From NCBI GenBank assembly GCA_044445965.1, contig JBIOEJ010000002.1:1-64000 (forward strand): DNA of 64,000 nucleotides, in the 5' to 3' direction. Made by a program: the position numbers and the translations under genes. This document shows, in pieces, positions 43,577 through 53,258 of this stretch. The first letter of the stretch is position 1. Every line of letters begins with the position of its first letter. This DNA comes from GAS188 sp044445965 (GTDB lineage: Bacteria > Pseudomonadota > Alphaproteobacteria > Rhizobiales > Beijerinckiaceae). A model generated the notes under the pieces. The model did no database searches and was not told the DNA's origin. It saw nothing but the letters and a program-made list of their open reading frames with translations.

Positions 43577-43804
43577 CTACAGCTTGCCGAACGCGACCGG
43601 CCGCCACCGCCAGCCATTGGCCACGACCGCTTTCTGCAACGGCTCCTTCAGTTCCTTGGTCGCGAACCGGTAATTGTAGATCTCGCCCGCGCTCGGCTTT
43701 TCCGTAAAGCCATAGGCTTTGCCGAATTCGATCGAGGTCGTTCGATCTCGCGGCGCTTGTCGATTGAGCCGGAGGCGGTATTCGGGCGTTCGGACGTGGT
43801 TCAT
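43577..43804 (-). CDS. Hypothetical short protein, possible gene remnant
   Basis: A 75-residue frame (MNHVRTPEYRLRLNRQAPRD...), ending in KAVVANGWRWRPVAFGKL, has codon use with mostly G or C in third positions, like real genes nearby. It could therefore be coding or the tail of a lost gene. No Shine-Dalgarno sequence precedes the ATG at 43804. I recognise no family. The frame is open back to 43900, but that part contains a strong hairpin. Confidence 0.3.
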   Translation of the reverse strand: MNHVRTPEYRLRLNRQAPRDRTTSIEFGKAYGFTEKPSAGEIYNYRFATKELKEPLQKAVVANGWRWRPVAFGKL

Positions 43805-43815
43805 TAGGAGAAACA

Positions 43816-43846
43816 GGCCCGGTCTTCGCGGAGGCAAGACCGGGCC
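43816..43846 (-). terminator. Strong hairpin, possible intrinsic terminator
   Basis: GGCCCGGTCTT (43816-43826) and AAGACCGGGCC (43836-43846) form a perfect 11-bp stem with a 9-nt loop. On the minus strand the stem is followed by TGTTTCT, a short U-rich run, so termination of leftward transcripts is the more likely reading. Confidence 0.5.
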
Positions 43847-43995
43847 AGGTTGTCGCCGGAATGGGCATAACGGCGACTGCGTTTTTCTCATTGGGCCCAA
43901 GGGGAGGCCGGGGCTTCAGTTTAGATTGCCGCCTAAACTGCGTAACTTGCGATTTCGGATTATCATCGCGCCGGAATGGCGACGGCAGCGCCATC

Positions 43996-44018
43996 GGTCG
44001 CAAGATGAGCTTGCGACC
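43996..44018. terminator. 9-bp stem hairpin
   Basis: GGTCGCAAG (43996-44004) and CTTGCGACC (44010-44018) are perfectly complementary with a 5-nt loop. No T-run follows, so the role is open. Confidence 0.4.
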
Positions 44019-44373
44019 TGATGCCGCCTAAGTCCTCCGGCCTTGCTCTGTCGGCAATAGTTCCCTATGAGGGGACGCCGGTCAGCGGGCCGACCGACGG
44101 CGGCCGTGAGCACAAAATGCTGCGGCGCAGCAAATTCTTGCGGCCCGCGAGGCTCGCAGTCCCCCTTCATCTGTAAATTATCTGATATTAACAGATGTTG
44201 CACCGCAGCATGAAAGCGCCCGCCGCCATGCAGGGTGCGCGTCCCGCGCACCGCGGCGCGACATGGGCGGCGAGATGCCGCCCCTGCGTGCCGGTTTGAA
44301 TAGGACCTCCCAAATCAAACGGCACTCCGCGGGCCTCGCCGAGAGATAACGCCGGGCGTGTCATCCTCCCCTT

Positions 44374-46485
44374 TCAGGGCGGGGAATTCCTGGACCGCCG
44401 CTTGCGCATGGCGTCGAGCCGTGGCCTGACCGAGGAGGCATCGAGCAGCTTTGCGGCTTCACCCTGCAGGCGCCTGCGCCAATTGGGGTGCTCATCGACC
44501 GTGCCCGGCAGATTCGGCTGATCGAGCACGCCGAGCGCGTCCTCGAGCGGCAGGATCGCCAGGCCGCAGGGCGTCGCCGCCACGAAGCGCGCGGCCGCAT
44601 CCACAACGCCTTGGGTCGCGTCCGGCGCCGGCTGTTCGCCTGCGGCGACGCCGGCATGGCGTAAAGCGCCCCACAGGAAATGCCGGCCCTCCGCTCGCGA
44701 GCCTCGTTCGGTCTCGAGATCGATCGTGCCGGAGAAGGCGGCGAGGCCCGCGCGCACATCGATATCGCGGCCCGACCACCAGCCTGCCGTTGTCGGCAGA
44801 TCATGCGTCGAGGTCGTGGCGACGGCAGTCCGCCGCCAGGTCTCCGGAGAGCGGAAGAAGCCCCCGTCATCGCGCTCGAAACGCAGCACCTGCGTCCCGG
44901 CGATGCCCTCGCCGGCGAGCCGCTCGCGGAAGCCATGCGGCAGCGTGCCGAGATCCTCCCCGATCACGATGGCGCGGTGCCGCAAGGATTCGAGCGCGGT
45001 CAGGCGAAACAGGCTCTCGACCGGATAGGAGACATAGGCGCCTTCGACGGGACTCGCACCCTCGGGGACCAGCCACAGCCGCATCAGCCCCATGACATGG
45101 TCGATGCGCACCCCGCCCGTATGGCGCAACGCCGCCCGCAGCGTGGCGATGTAGGGCGCGTAGCCCTCGGCGATCAGCGCGCGCGGCGAGAAAGCAGTCA
45201 GCCCCCAATCCTGGCCGTTGGCGTTGTAATAGTCGGGCGGCGCCCCGACGCTCGCGCCGACCAGCACCTCGCGCTGCCGGCTCCAGGCATGGCTGCCGCC
45301 TCCGTCCATGCCGATGGCGAGGTCGGAAATGAGGCCGATGCGCATCCCGGCGCGTTTCGCTCCGGCCTGGGCCAGCGCGAGCGAGCGATCCGCGAGCCAT
45401 TGCAGGAAGATGTGGAATTGCACCTCCCGGGCATGGGCTTCCGCGAAGGCCGCGACCGCCGGGCTCGCGGGGTCGCGCCATTCCGCCGGCCAGGATCGCC
45501 AGCTCCAGGCGGCCGGATCCTCGCCGAGGCGCCGAGCGTGCAGCGTCTCGAAGCGCGCATGCTGCAACAGCATGTCGCCGCCGGCGGCGCGGAAACCGAT
45601 GAAATCGCCGGCGAGCGAGCCTGGCGGCGAGGCGGCAAGATCGGCCCGCTCGAAGCTATCGAACAGGGAACGAAACAGCGCCGTCTTGACCCGCGCCGCG
45701 TGAAGCCAGTCGACGAGCTCGAGATCTTCGAGGCGCGTCATCTCGTGCCGCAGATGCGCCTGCTCGATCGCTTGGCGTACGCGCTCAGGGCCGAAAATTG
45801 CTGCCGGATCGGCATGCAGCGGGTTGTAGAAGAGCCTGCTCGACGGCGAATAGGGGCCGAATCGGCCGGGATCTGCGGAAAACAGCGCATGCATGGGGCT
45901 CAGCGCCAGCGCATCCGCGCCTTGGCGGCCGGCCGCAGCCGCCAGCTCCGCCACCCCGCCCATATCGCCGGTCCCGCCATCGCCCTTTCGGCGCAGCCCA
46001 TAGATCTGCGCCGCCAGCCCGAAGATATATTCGCCTGGCGCCATATCCTCGACGGTCAGACAACGCGACGGGGCGGCGGCGACGACCAGTTCCCGACCCT
46101 CGATTTCTACGCGGTGATACCCGGCGCGGTCGAGCCCTGGCAGAACCGCGTGGCCGTCAGGCTCCTCCCCGAGGGGGGTATCGTATTGCGTGCCATCCTC
46201 GAGCACGACCCTGGCCATCGCCTCGCACCGCGCCCAAGGGGGCAGCGGGAGAGGCTCGCCCAACCGCGCGACGAGCATGGGCGCCGTCGCCCCGGCGTCG
46301 GCAGGCGCCGCGAGCCGCGCCAGGCTGTCACGCAGCTCGCCCACCGTCCCGCAGGGCAAGCCGAACATGGCGAGCAGGCTGCGCAGCGTTTCGGGGGCAA
46401 CCGAATGCGTCGCGCCCGTGAGGTCGGTCCAGACGGGTGCGATGCCTGCCTTGGCCGCAAGCTCGCGCAGCCTCTCGTCGCTCAC
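44374..46485 (-). CDS. malQ: 4-alpha-glucanotransferase (amylomaltase)
   Basis: MalQ transfers maltosyl and longer glucan units between alpha-1,4-glucans. The 703-residue GH77 protein has VRIDHVMGLMRLW (catalytic Asp region), VIGEDLGTLP (acid/base Glu) and TSTHDLPTTAGWW. The start is a GTG at 46485, three bases after the glgB stop, with GAGGGG eight bases upstream. An N-terminal region of about 130 residues precedes the barrel. It ends the leftward glycogen cluster and would recycle short malto-oligosaccharides. Confidence 0.95.
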   Translation of the reverse strand: MSDERLRELAAKAGIAPVWTDLTGATHSVAPETLRSLLAMFGLPCGTVGELRDSLARLAAPADAGATAPMLVARLGEPLPLPPWARCEAMARVVLEDGTQYDTPLGEEPDGHAVLPGLDRAGYHRVEIEGRELVVAAAPSRCLTVEDMAPGEYIFGLAAQIYGLRRKGDGGTGDMGGVAELAAAAGRQGADALALSPMHALFSADPGRFGPYSPSSRLFYNPLHADPAAIFGPERVRQAIEQAHLRHEMTRLEDLELVDWLHAARVKTALFRSLFDSFERADLAASPPGSLAGDFIGFRAAGGDMLLQHARFETLHARRLGEDPAAWSWRSWPAEWRDPASPAVAAFAEAHAREVQFHIFLQWLADRSLALAQAGAKRAGMRIGLISDLAIGMDGGGSHAWSRQREVLVGASVGAPPDYYNANGQDWGLTAFSPRALIAEGYAPYIATLRAALRHTGGVRIDHVMGLMRLWLVPEGASPVEGAYVSYPVESLFRLTALESLRHRAIVIGEDLGTLPHGFRERLAGEGIAGTQVLRFERDDGGFFRSPETWRRTAVATTSTHDLPTTAGWWSGRDIDVRAGLAAFSGTIDLETERGSRAEGRHFLWGALRHAGVAAGEQPAPDATQGVVDAAARFVAATPCGLAILPLEDALGVLDQPNLPGTVDEHPNWRRRLQGEAAKLLDASSVRPRLDAMRKRRSRNSPP

Positions 46486-46488
46486 CGC

Positions 46489-48720
<2,232 letters not shown>

Positions 48721-48777
48721 GATCTCGATGGGGCTGCGTTGCGGGCGCCGATCGGTCAGGGACCGCCGCCGGCTCGA

Positions 48778-50409
48778 TCAAGCGGCCGCCGTGATGCGGC
48801 GATAGAGACTGACATAGTGCGCGGCCGAGCGTTTCCAATCGAATTTCCGCGACATGGCGACGCGCCGCATGCGCCGCAGATCCCTTCGCGACGCATGTGT
48901 CTCGAAGGCGCGCTTGATGGCTGAGACCAGGCCGTCCCGGCTGAACTTGTTGAACAAGAAACCCGTGACGCCGTCCTCGATGGTGTCGGCGAGACCACCG
49001 GTCTTGTATGCGATCGGCAGCGAACCGAAGCGTTGCGCATACATCTGACTGAGGCCGCAAGGTTCGAAGCGCGACGGCATCAGCAGGAAATCGCTGGCCG
49101 CGAACATGCGGCGCGCTTCCTGATCGTCGAAGCCGATGCGCACCCCGACCGCCCCCGGATAATGCCTGGCGAGGCCGCGCATCGCCTCCTCGAAACGCGG
49201 TTCGCCCTTGCCGGTCGCGACGAGTTGGCCGCCCGCCGTCACGATGCTCTCCGCAGCCTCGATGGCGAGATCGAGGCCTTTCTGATGCACGAGGCGCGAA
49301 ACGATGGCGAAGAGCGGGCCGCGCGACAGGGCGAGCGAGAAGGCGCCGCGGACATGATCGGCATTGCGGCCCTTCCAGGCGAAGGCATCGAAGCGGTTCG
49401 TCGGCCAAGCCACATTCTTGCGCGGATCCCAGCTCTCGTCGATGCCGTTGAGGATGCCCGACAGCCGGCCTTCGCGGGCGCGGTCGGCGAGCAGCCCGTG
49501 CAGGCCGCAGCCGGATTCCGCCTTGGTGATCTCCTGCGCGTAGGTCGAGCTCACCGTGGTGATATGCGAGGCGTAGAAGATGCCGGCCTTGAGGAATGAC
49601 AGCTTGCCGTAGAACTCCGCGCCGTTGATCGAGAAGGCGGAATCCGGAACACCGATGATGGCGCGGCGATGGGCGTCGAATATGCCTTGATAGGCGAGGT
49701 TGTGGACCGTGAGCAGCGAGCTCGTCCTCACTCCGCGCCAGGCCGCGTAGGCGGGCGCAAGCGCCGAGGGCCAGTCATTGGCGTGGATGACGTCCGGCGT
49801 CCAATCCGGATCGCCGAGGCCAGCGGCCATATCGGCCGCGGCCAGCGAGAGCCTGGCGAAACGGATGTCGTTATCGGCGAAATCGCCCCCATGCGCATCG
49901 TTATAGGGCGTGCCCTCGCGATCATAGAGCTCGTCGCACCACACGACGTAGACGATGAGGCCATCCGGCATGACGATGCGGCCGAGCCCGCATGGCGGGA
50001 TGCCGGCGAGCCCGGGCAAGGTGCCCACGAGCTCGATCTGGTCTCGCCCCTGCCGCAGTACCGGACGGTAACCGGGCACCAGGACGCGGACATCGCAATT
50101 GCCCAGCAAGCTGCGCGGCAGCGCCGCCGACACTTCGCCCAGGCCGCCGACCTTTACGAAATCGGCGATTTCAGGCGTGACGAACAAGACGCGACGCGCG
50201 GGCTCCGGTGGAGCCTTCCGGATGAGCGAACCGATGTCGGGCTCGGGACCGCCGAGAACAGCCATGCTCCCGGCTGGGGTCGGCAGGTCAGGGTGCGGCA
50301 CAGCCTCTAGCATGGCGACCTGCGTTGTGACGGCGTCCTCGCCGGGGCGAGAACGCGCGGGAAGCTGAGGGATTCCGTTCGCAACTGCGGCGAGCAATTC
50401 ATTTTTCAT
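48778..50409 (-). CDS. glgA: Glycogen (starch) synthase, GT5
   Basis: GlgA extends alpha-1,4-glucan using ADP-glucose. The protein has the GT5 N-terminal glucose-donor motif FVKVGGLGEVSAALPRSL, HANDWPSALAPAYAAW and the C-terminal LLMPSRFEPCGLSQMYA...PIAYKTGGLADTI block with the catalytic Glu. The start at 50409 (MKNELLAAVANGIPQLP) gives 543 residues. About 70 residues precede the conserved core, which is longer than usual for bacterial GlgA, so a start further inside is possible. No strong Shine-Dalgarno sequence is visible. Confidence 0.94.
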   Translation of the reverse strand: MKNELLAAVANGIPQLPARSRPGEDAVTTQVAMLEAVPHPDLPTPAGSMAVLGGPEPDIGSLIRKAPPEPARRVLFVTPEIADFVKVGGLGEVSAALPRSLLGNCDVRVLVPGYRPVLRQGRDQIELVGTLPGLAGIPPCGLGRIVMPDGLIVYVVWCDELYDREGTPYNDAHGGDFADNDIRFARLSLAAADMAAGLGDPDWTPDVIHANDWPSALAPAYAAWRGVRTSSLLTVHNLAYQGIFDAHRRAIIGVPDSAFSINGAEFYGKLSFLKAGIFYASHITTVSSTYAQEITKAESGCGLHGLLADRAREGRLSGILNGIDESWDPRKNVAWPTNRFDAFAWKGRNADHVRGAFSLALSRGPLFAIVSRLVHQKGLDLAIEAAESIVTAGGQLVATGKGEPRFEEAMRGLARHYPGAVGVRIGFDDQEARRMFAASDFLLMPSRFEPCGLSQMYAQRFGSLPIAYKTGGLADTIEDGVTGFLFNKFSRDGLVSAIKRAFETHASRRDLRRMRRVAMSRKFDWKRSAAHYVSLYRRITAAA

Positions 50410-50776
50410 GCCAACGCCGCAATCGACCGGCTCGCACGGAGGTTGCGGCCGTCGCGGCGGGCAGGCGATCCTTGCCGGGAAGCTTTGCGGCCGTCTCGAC
50501 CCAAGGGCGACCTTCTGGAGAACAATGATGGCGGAATTGAAGTCGCGGCCTCGTCTCGAAGACGGAGATGCCGTGACGCACGACGCCGCTTTCGGCGCAA
50601 AGGACAGCAAGGTCGACGCTTCGGTTCGAACAAGCCACGCACCGATCCTGACGCAATCTCCCGCAAGCACCAATGACGGGGCCGCGACTTACGGCAATCT
50701 CGTTTCGACCGACGATAGGGCTTTATCATTCAACGACGATGACAATCCGGCTTCGGAGCCGAAGATTTCATGCGGT
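50410..50776. other. 367-bp gap between glgX and glgA
   Basis: No supported gene. The minus-strand frame open upstream of glgA has no recognisable protein. A plus-strand frame from about 50527 with a GGAG site runs antisense into glgX and is not convincing. The place where a glgC gene might be expected in such a cluster holds no ADP-glucose pyrophosphorylase sequence. Confidence 0.5.
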
Positions 50777-52813
50777 CTACGTGGTCGTGAATGCCGTCAC
50801 CGACCGTGCAGCGACGGTGACCTCGCCCATCGCTTTTGTCCCGGCCTCCCCGACGAAGCCCGAGGCGCTGTCGAGCACGCATGTCCAGCTGAATGGCGCG
50901 CCGCTCGGAAGGACAAAGGAGGCAGGCGCTGCCGAGCGATTGAGCACGATGCACAGACGCTCCTTCGAACCGTCGTCCCTGCCCGAGGCCAGCGCCATCG
51001 CGAAGATATCGGCCCGCTCCCACTCTCCATCCTGCATCGCTTGACCGGACGGTGCGAGCCATTCGGCGTCGGCAAGCTCGCCGGGCTTCGGCGCTTTGCC
51101 GGTCAGGAATGCATCCCGGCGCAGCAGCGCATGCCTTGCCCGGAGGCGTGACAGCCCCGCCGCGAAGTCCGCGAGCGCGTGGTCGGCGCCCGACCAATCG
51201 AGCCAGGTGATCTCGTTGTCCTGGCAATAGGCATTGTTGTTGCCGTCTTGCGTGCGGCCGAGCTCGTCGCCCGCGGTGAGCATCGGCGTCCCCAACGACA
51301 GGAACAGCGTGGCGAGGAGCGCGCGCCGATCACGCTGCCGGCGTTCCCTGACGGCGGGGTCGCCGGTTTCCCCCTCGGCGCCGTCGTTCCAGGAATGGTT
51401 GTCGCTCGTCCCGTCGCGGTTGTCCTCGCCATTCGCCTCATTGTGCTTGTGCGCATAGGAGACGATATCGGCAAGCGCCAAGCCGTCATGGCACGCGATG
51501 TAGTTGACCGAGGCCGAGGGCCGCCGGAATGGCGGTTGGAAGATATCGGACGAACCGGCGAGCCGAGTGGCGAGCGGTCCGGCGCCGGCGGCATCGCCCC
51601 TCCAGAAGCGCCGCATATCGTCGCGATACTTGTCGTTCCATTCGAGGAAGGGCGTCGGGAACTGCCCGAGGCGATAGCCGCCGAACCCCACATCCCAAGG
51701 CTCCGCAATCAGCAGCATCTGGCGCAGCAGGGGGTCTTGCGCGATTGCCGCGAGCAACGGCGCCTCCGGCGAGAAGCCGTCGGGCGAGCGGCCGAGCACC
51801 GTCGCAAGGTCGAAGCGGAAGCCGTCGATGCCGGCAGCCTCGACCCAATGACGCATGGCGTCGGTCACGAGGCGGATGACCGGGGCCCGGTCGCAAGCGA
51901 GCGTATTGCCGCATGCGGTGTCGTTGACGAGCCGGCCCGGATCATCCGCGGAATGGCGATAATAGACGGCGTTGTCGAGGCCGCGCAGGCTCACCGTCGG
52001 CCCCGCCGCATCGCTTTCGGCCGTGTGGTTATAGACGGCGTCGAGGATGACCGAGATGCCGGCTTCGTGCAGACTGGCGACCGCGCCGCGCACCTCGTCC
52101 ATGCCGCCCGGCGCGAGGCGCGGATCGGGCGCCATGAACACGATCGGATTATAGCCCCAGGCATTGGCGAGGCCGAGCGGAGGCAGGTGCCGTTCATCCA
52201 TCCAGGCGGCGACCGGCATGAGCTCCACATGGGTGACGCCGAGCCTGTGCAGATGCTCGAGGGTGGCCGGTTCCGCGAGGGCGGCGAGGGTGCCTCGCGC
52301 GCTCGCGCGCACACCCGGATGACGCTTGCTGAAGGCCTTGACCGCGACTTCATAGATCAGGTTCGGCGGGACGGCCCGCGGCAAGCGGCCGGCCGGCTTG
52401 GCGGCTTCTTGCGCCACGACCGCCCGCGGCACGAAAGGCGCGGTGTCGATATTCGCGTCGCGCGGCGCGGCCAATTCCGGGACATAGCGGAAAGGCCGGT
52501 CGAGAAGCTTCGCATAGGGGTCGACGAGGAGCTTCGCCGGATCATAGCGATGCCCCTTGGCGGGCTCGTAGGGGCCGTCGGCGCGCAGGCCATAGCGTGC
52601 CCCCTCGCCCACGCCCGGAACGAAGCCGTGGTGCACATCGCCGGTGCGCTCCGGCAGAACGAGCCGCGCGGTCTCGCCTCCATCTTGCTCATCGAACAGG
52701 CAGAAGACGATCTGCGACGCGTGGCGCGCGAACACTGCGACATTGACGCCGCCCTCGAGGAGCGTAATTCCCAGGGGGTCGGGCGAGCCGGCGGTGATTG
52801 CGGGCGTGCTCAT
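50777..52813 (-). CDS. glgX: Glycogen debranching enzyme GlgX
   Basis: GlgX hydrolyses alpha-1,6 branches of phosphorylase-limited glycogen. The 678-residue GH13 protein has an N-terminal CBM48-like domain, SVILDAVYNHTAES, GIDGFRFDLATVLGR (nucleophile Asp), LIAEPWDVGFGGY (acid/base Glu) and the GlgX-type YIACHDGLALADIVSY. It starts MSTPAITAGSPDPLG. The ATG overlaps the TGA of a truncated toxin frame (ATGA), so its translation may now be coupled to a broken toxin-antitoxin pair. Confidence 0.95.
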   Translation of the reverse strand: MSTPAITAGSPDPLGITLLEGGVNVAVFARHASQIVFCLFDEQDGGETARLVLPERTGDVHHGFVPGVGEGARYGLRADGPYEPAKGHRYDPAKLLVDPYAKLLDRPFRYVPELAAPRDANIDTAPFVPRAVVAQEAAKPAGRLPRAVPPNLIYEVAVKAFSKRHPGVRASARGTLAALAEPATLEHLHRLGVTHVELMPVAAWMDERHLPPLGLANAWGYNPIVFMAPDPRLAPGGMDEVRGAVASLHEAGISVILDAVYNHTAESDAAGPTVSLRGLDNAVYYRHSADDPGRLVNDTACGNTLACDRAPVIRLVTDAMRHWVEAAGIDGFRFDLATVLGRSPDGFSPEAPLLAAIAQDPLLRQMLLIAEPWDVGFGGYRLGQFPTPFLEWNDKYRDDMRRFWRGDAAGAGPLATRLAGSSDIFQPPFRRPSASVNYIACHDGLALADIVSYAHKHNEANGEDNRDGTSDNHSWNDGAEGETGDPAVRERRQRDRRALLATLFLSLGTPMLTAGDELGRTQDGNNNAYCQDNEITWLDWSGADHALADFAAGLSRLRARHALLRRDAFLTGKAPKPGELADAEWLAPSGQAMQDGEWERADIFAMALASGRDDGSKERLCIVLNRSAAPASFVLPSGAPFSWTCVLDSASGFVGEAGTKAMGEVTVAARSVTAFTTT

Positions 52814-52923
52814 CGGTCTTGCGCGCCATGGAAGACGCCGAGGACCACGGTGACCTCTTCAGCGATGTAGCGGTGAATATCGGCGAGATGCGTCAGCGCG
52901 TCCTGCGTGTAGCGCAGCCTCAT
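52810..52923 (-). pseudogene. Truncated RelE/ParE-type toxin fused to the front of glgX
   Basis: The frame starts at an ATG overlapping the antitoxin stop (ATGA), exactly as an intact toxin gene would. Its first 23 residues, MRLRYTQDALTHLADIHRYI plus AEE, are a good ParE N-terminus. A complete toxin is about 90-100 residues. Here the frame continues for only 14 unrelated residues (VTVVLGVFHGAQDR) and stops in the glgX start codon. The C-terminal catalytic strands are missing, so it cannot be an active toxin. Confidence 0.75.
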
Positions 52924-53153
52924 AGGCCACAACGTTTCCAGAAGGCAGCAATTTCGCCGTCCGCGACGAGCCGCGCCTTGCCCTCCCGCAAATCTTGCTG
53001 GATGCGCCTCACCTCTTCGAGCTGCGCATCGGAAAGTCCATGGCGCACCACTCTCTCTGCCATCGACGCGAACATGGCTTCAGCGACTTCGTCTTGTCGC
53101 TCATCGGGGAGGGTTTGCGCCTTGGCAATCGCGTCCGCGAGTAATTTGCTCAT
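52920..53153 (-). CDS. Antitoxin of a ParD/RelB-like toxin-antitoxin pair
   Basis: The 77-residue protein (MSKLLADAIAKAQTLPDERQ...) has the pattern of small helical antitoxins paired with ParE-type toxins: an N-terminal DERQDEVAEAMFASM helix and a C-terminal toxin-binding tail (ARLVADGEIAAFWKRCGL). Its stop overlaps the start of the truncated toxin. It lies between glgP and glgX. Because its partner is broken it may persist only as a regulator of the downstream genes or as a decaying remnant. Confidence 0.72.
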   Translation of the reverse strand: MSKLLADAIAKAQTLPDERQDEVAEAMFASMAERVVRHGLSDAQLEEVRRIQQDLREGKARLVADGEIAAFWKRCGL

Positions 53154-53258
53154 GATCTCATTCTACCACGCAGATGCGGGCTCGCGCATTCGCGAAGTTC
53201 ATCGCGCAAGGCTGCCACGATCGATCCTCAATCGCCTCGGACGAATACCGAGGCAACC

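Larger units (their letters stand above)
43805..44373. other. Gene-poor gap between the glutamate dehydrogenase region and malQ
   Basis: No convincing gene is seen in these 569 bp. The stretch holds several inverted repeats: an 11-bp stem at 43816-43846, an 8-bp stem CAGTTTAG/CTAAACTG at 43917-43940, a 9-bp stem at 43996-44018, and an AT-rich CATCTGT/ACAGATG pair at 44168-44197. Part of it has visibly lower GC than its neighbours (44160-44200). It may be a remnant of acquired DNA. Confidence 0.5.

Noticed and set aside
43485..44003. A 172-codon minus-strand frame across the hairpin region
   Set aside because: Low-complexity composition, crosses strong hairpins, and competes with a frame of better codon use (43577-43804).
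50527..51151. Plus-strand frame beginning MMAELKSRPRLEDGD with a GGAG site
   Set aside because: After about 80 residues it is antisense to glgX, and the sequence resembles no known protein. A short leader peptide cannot be excluded, but there is no support.
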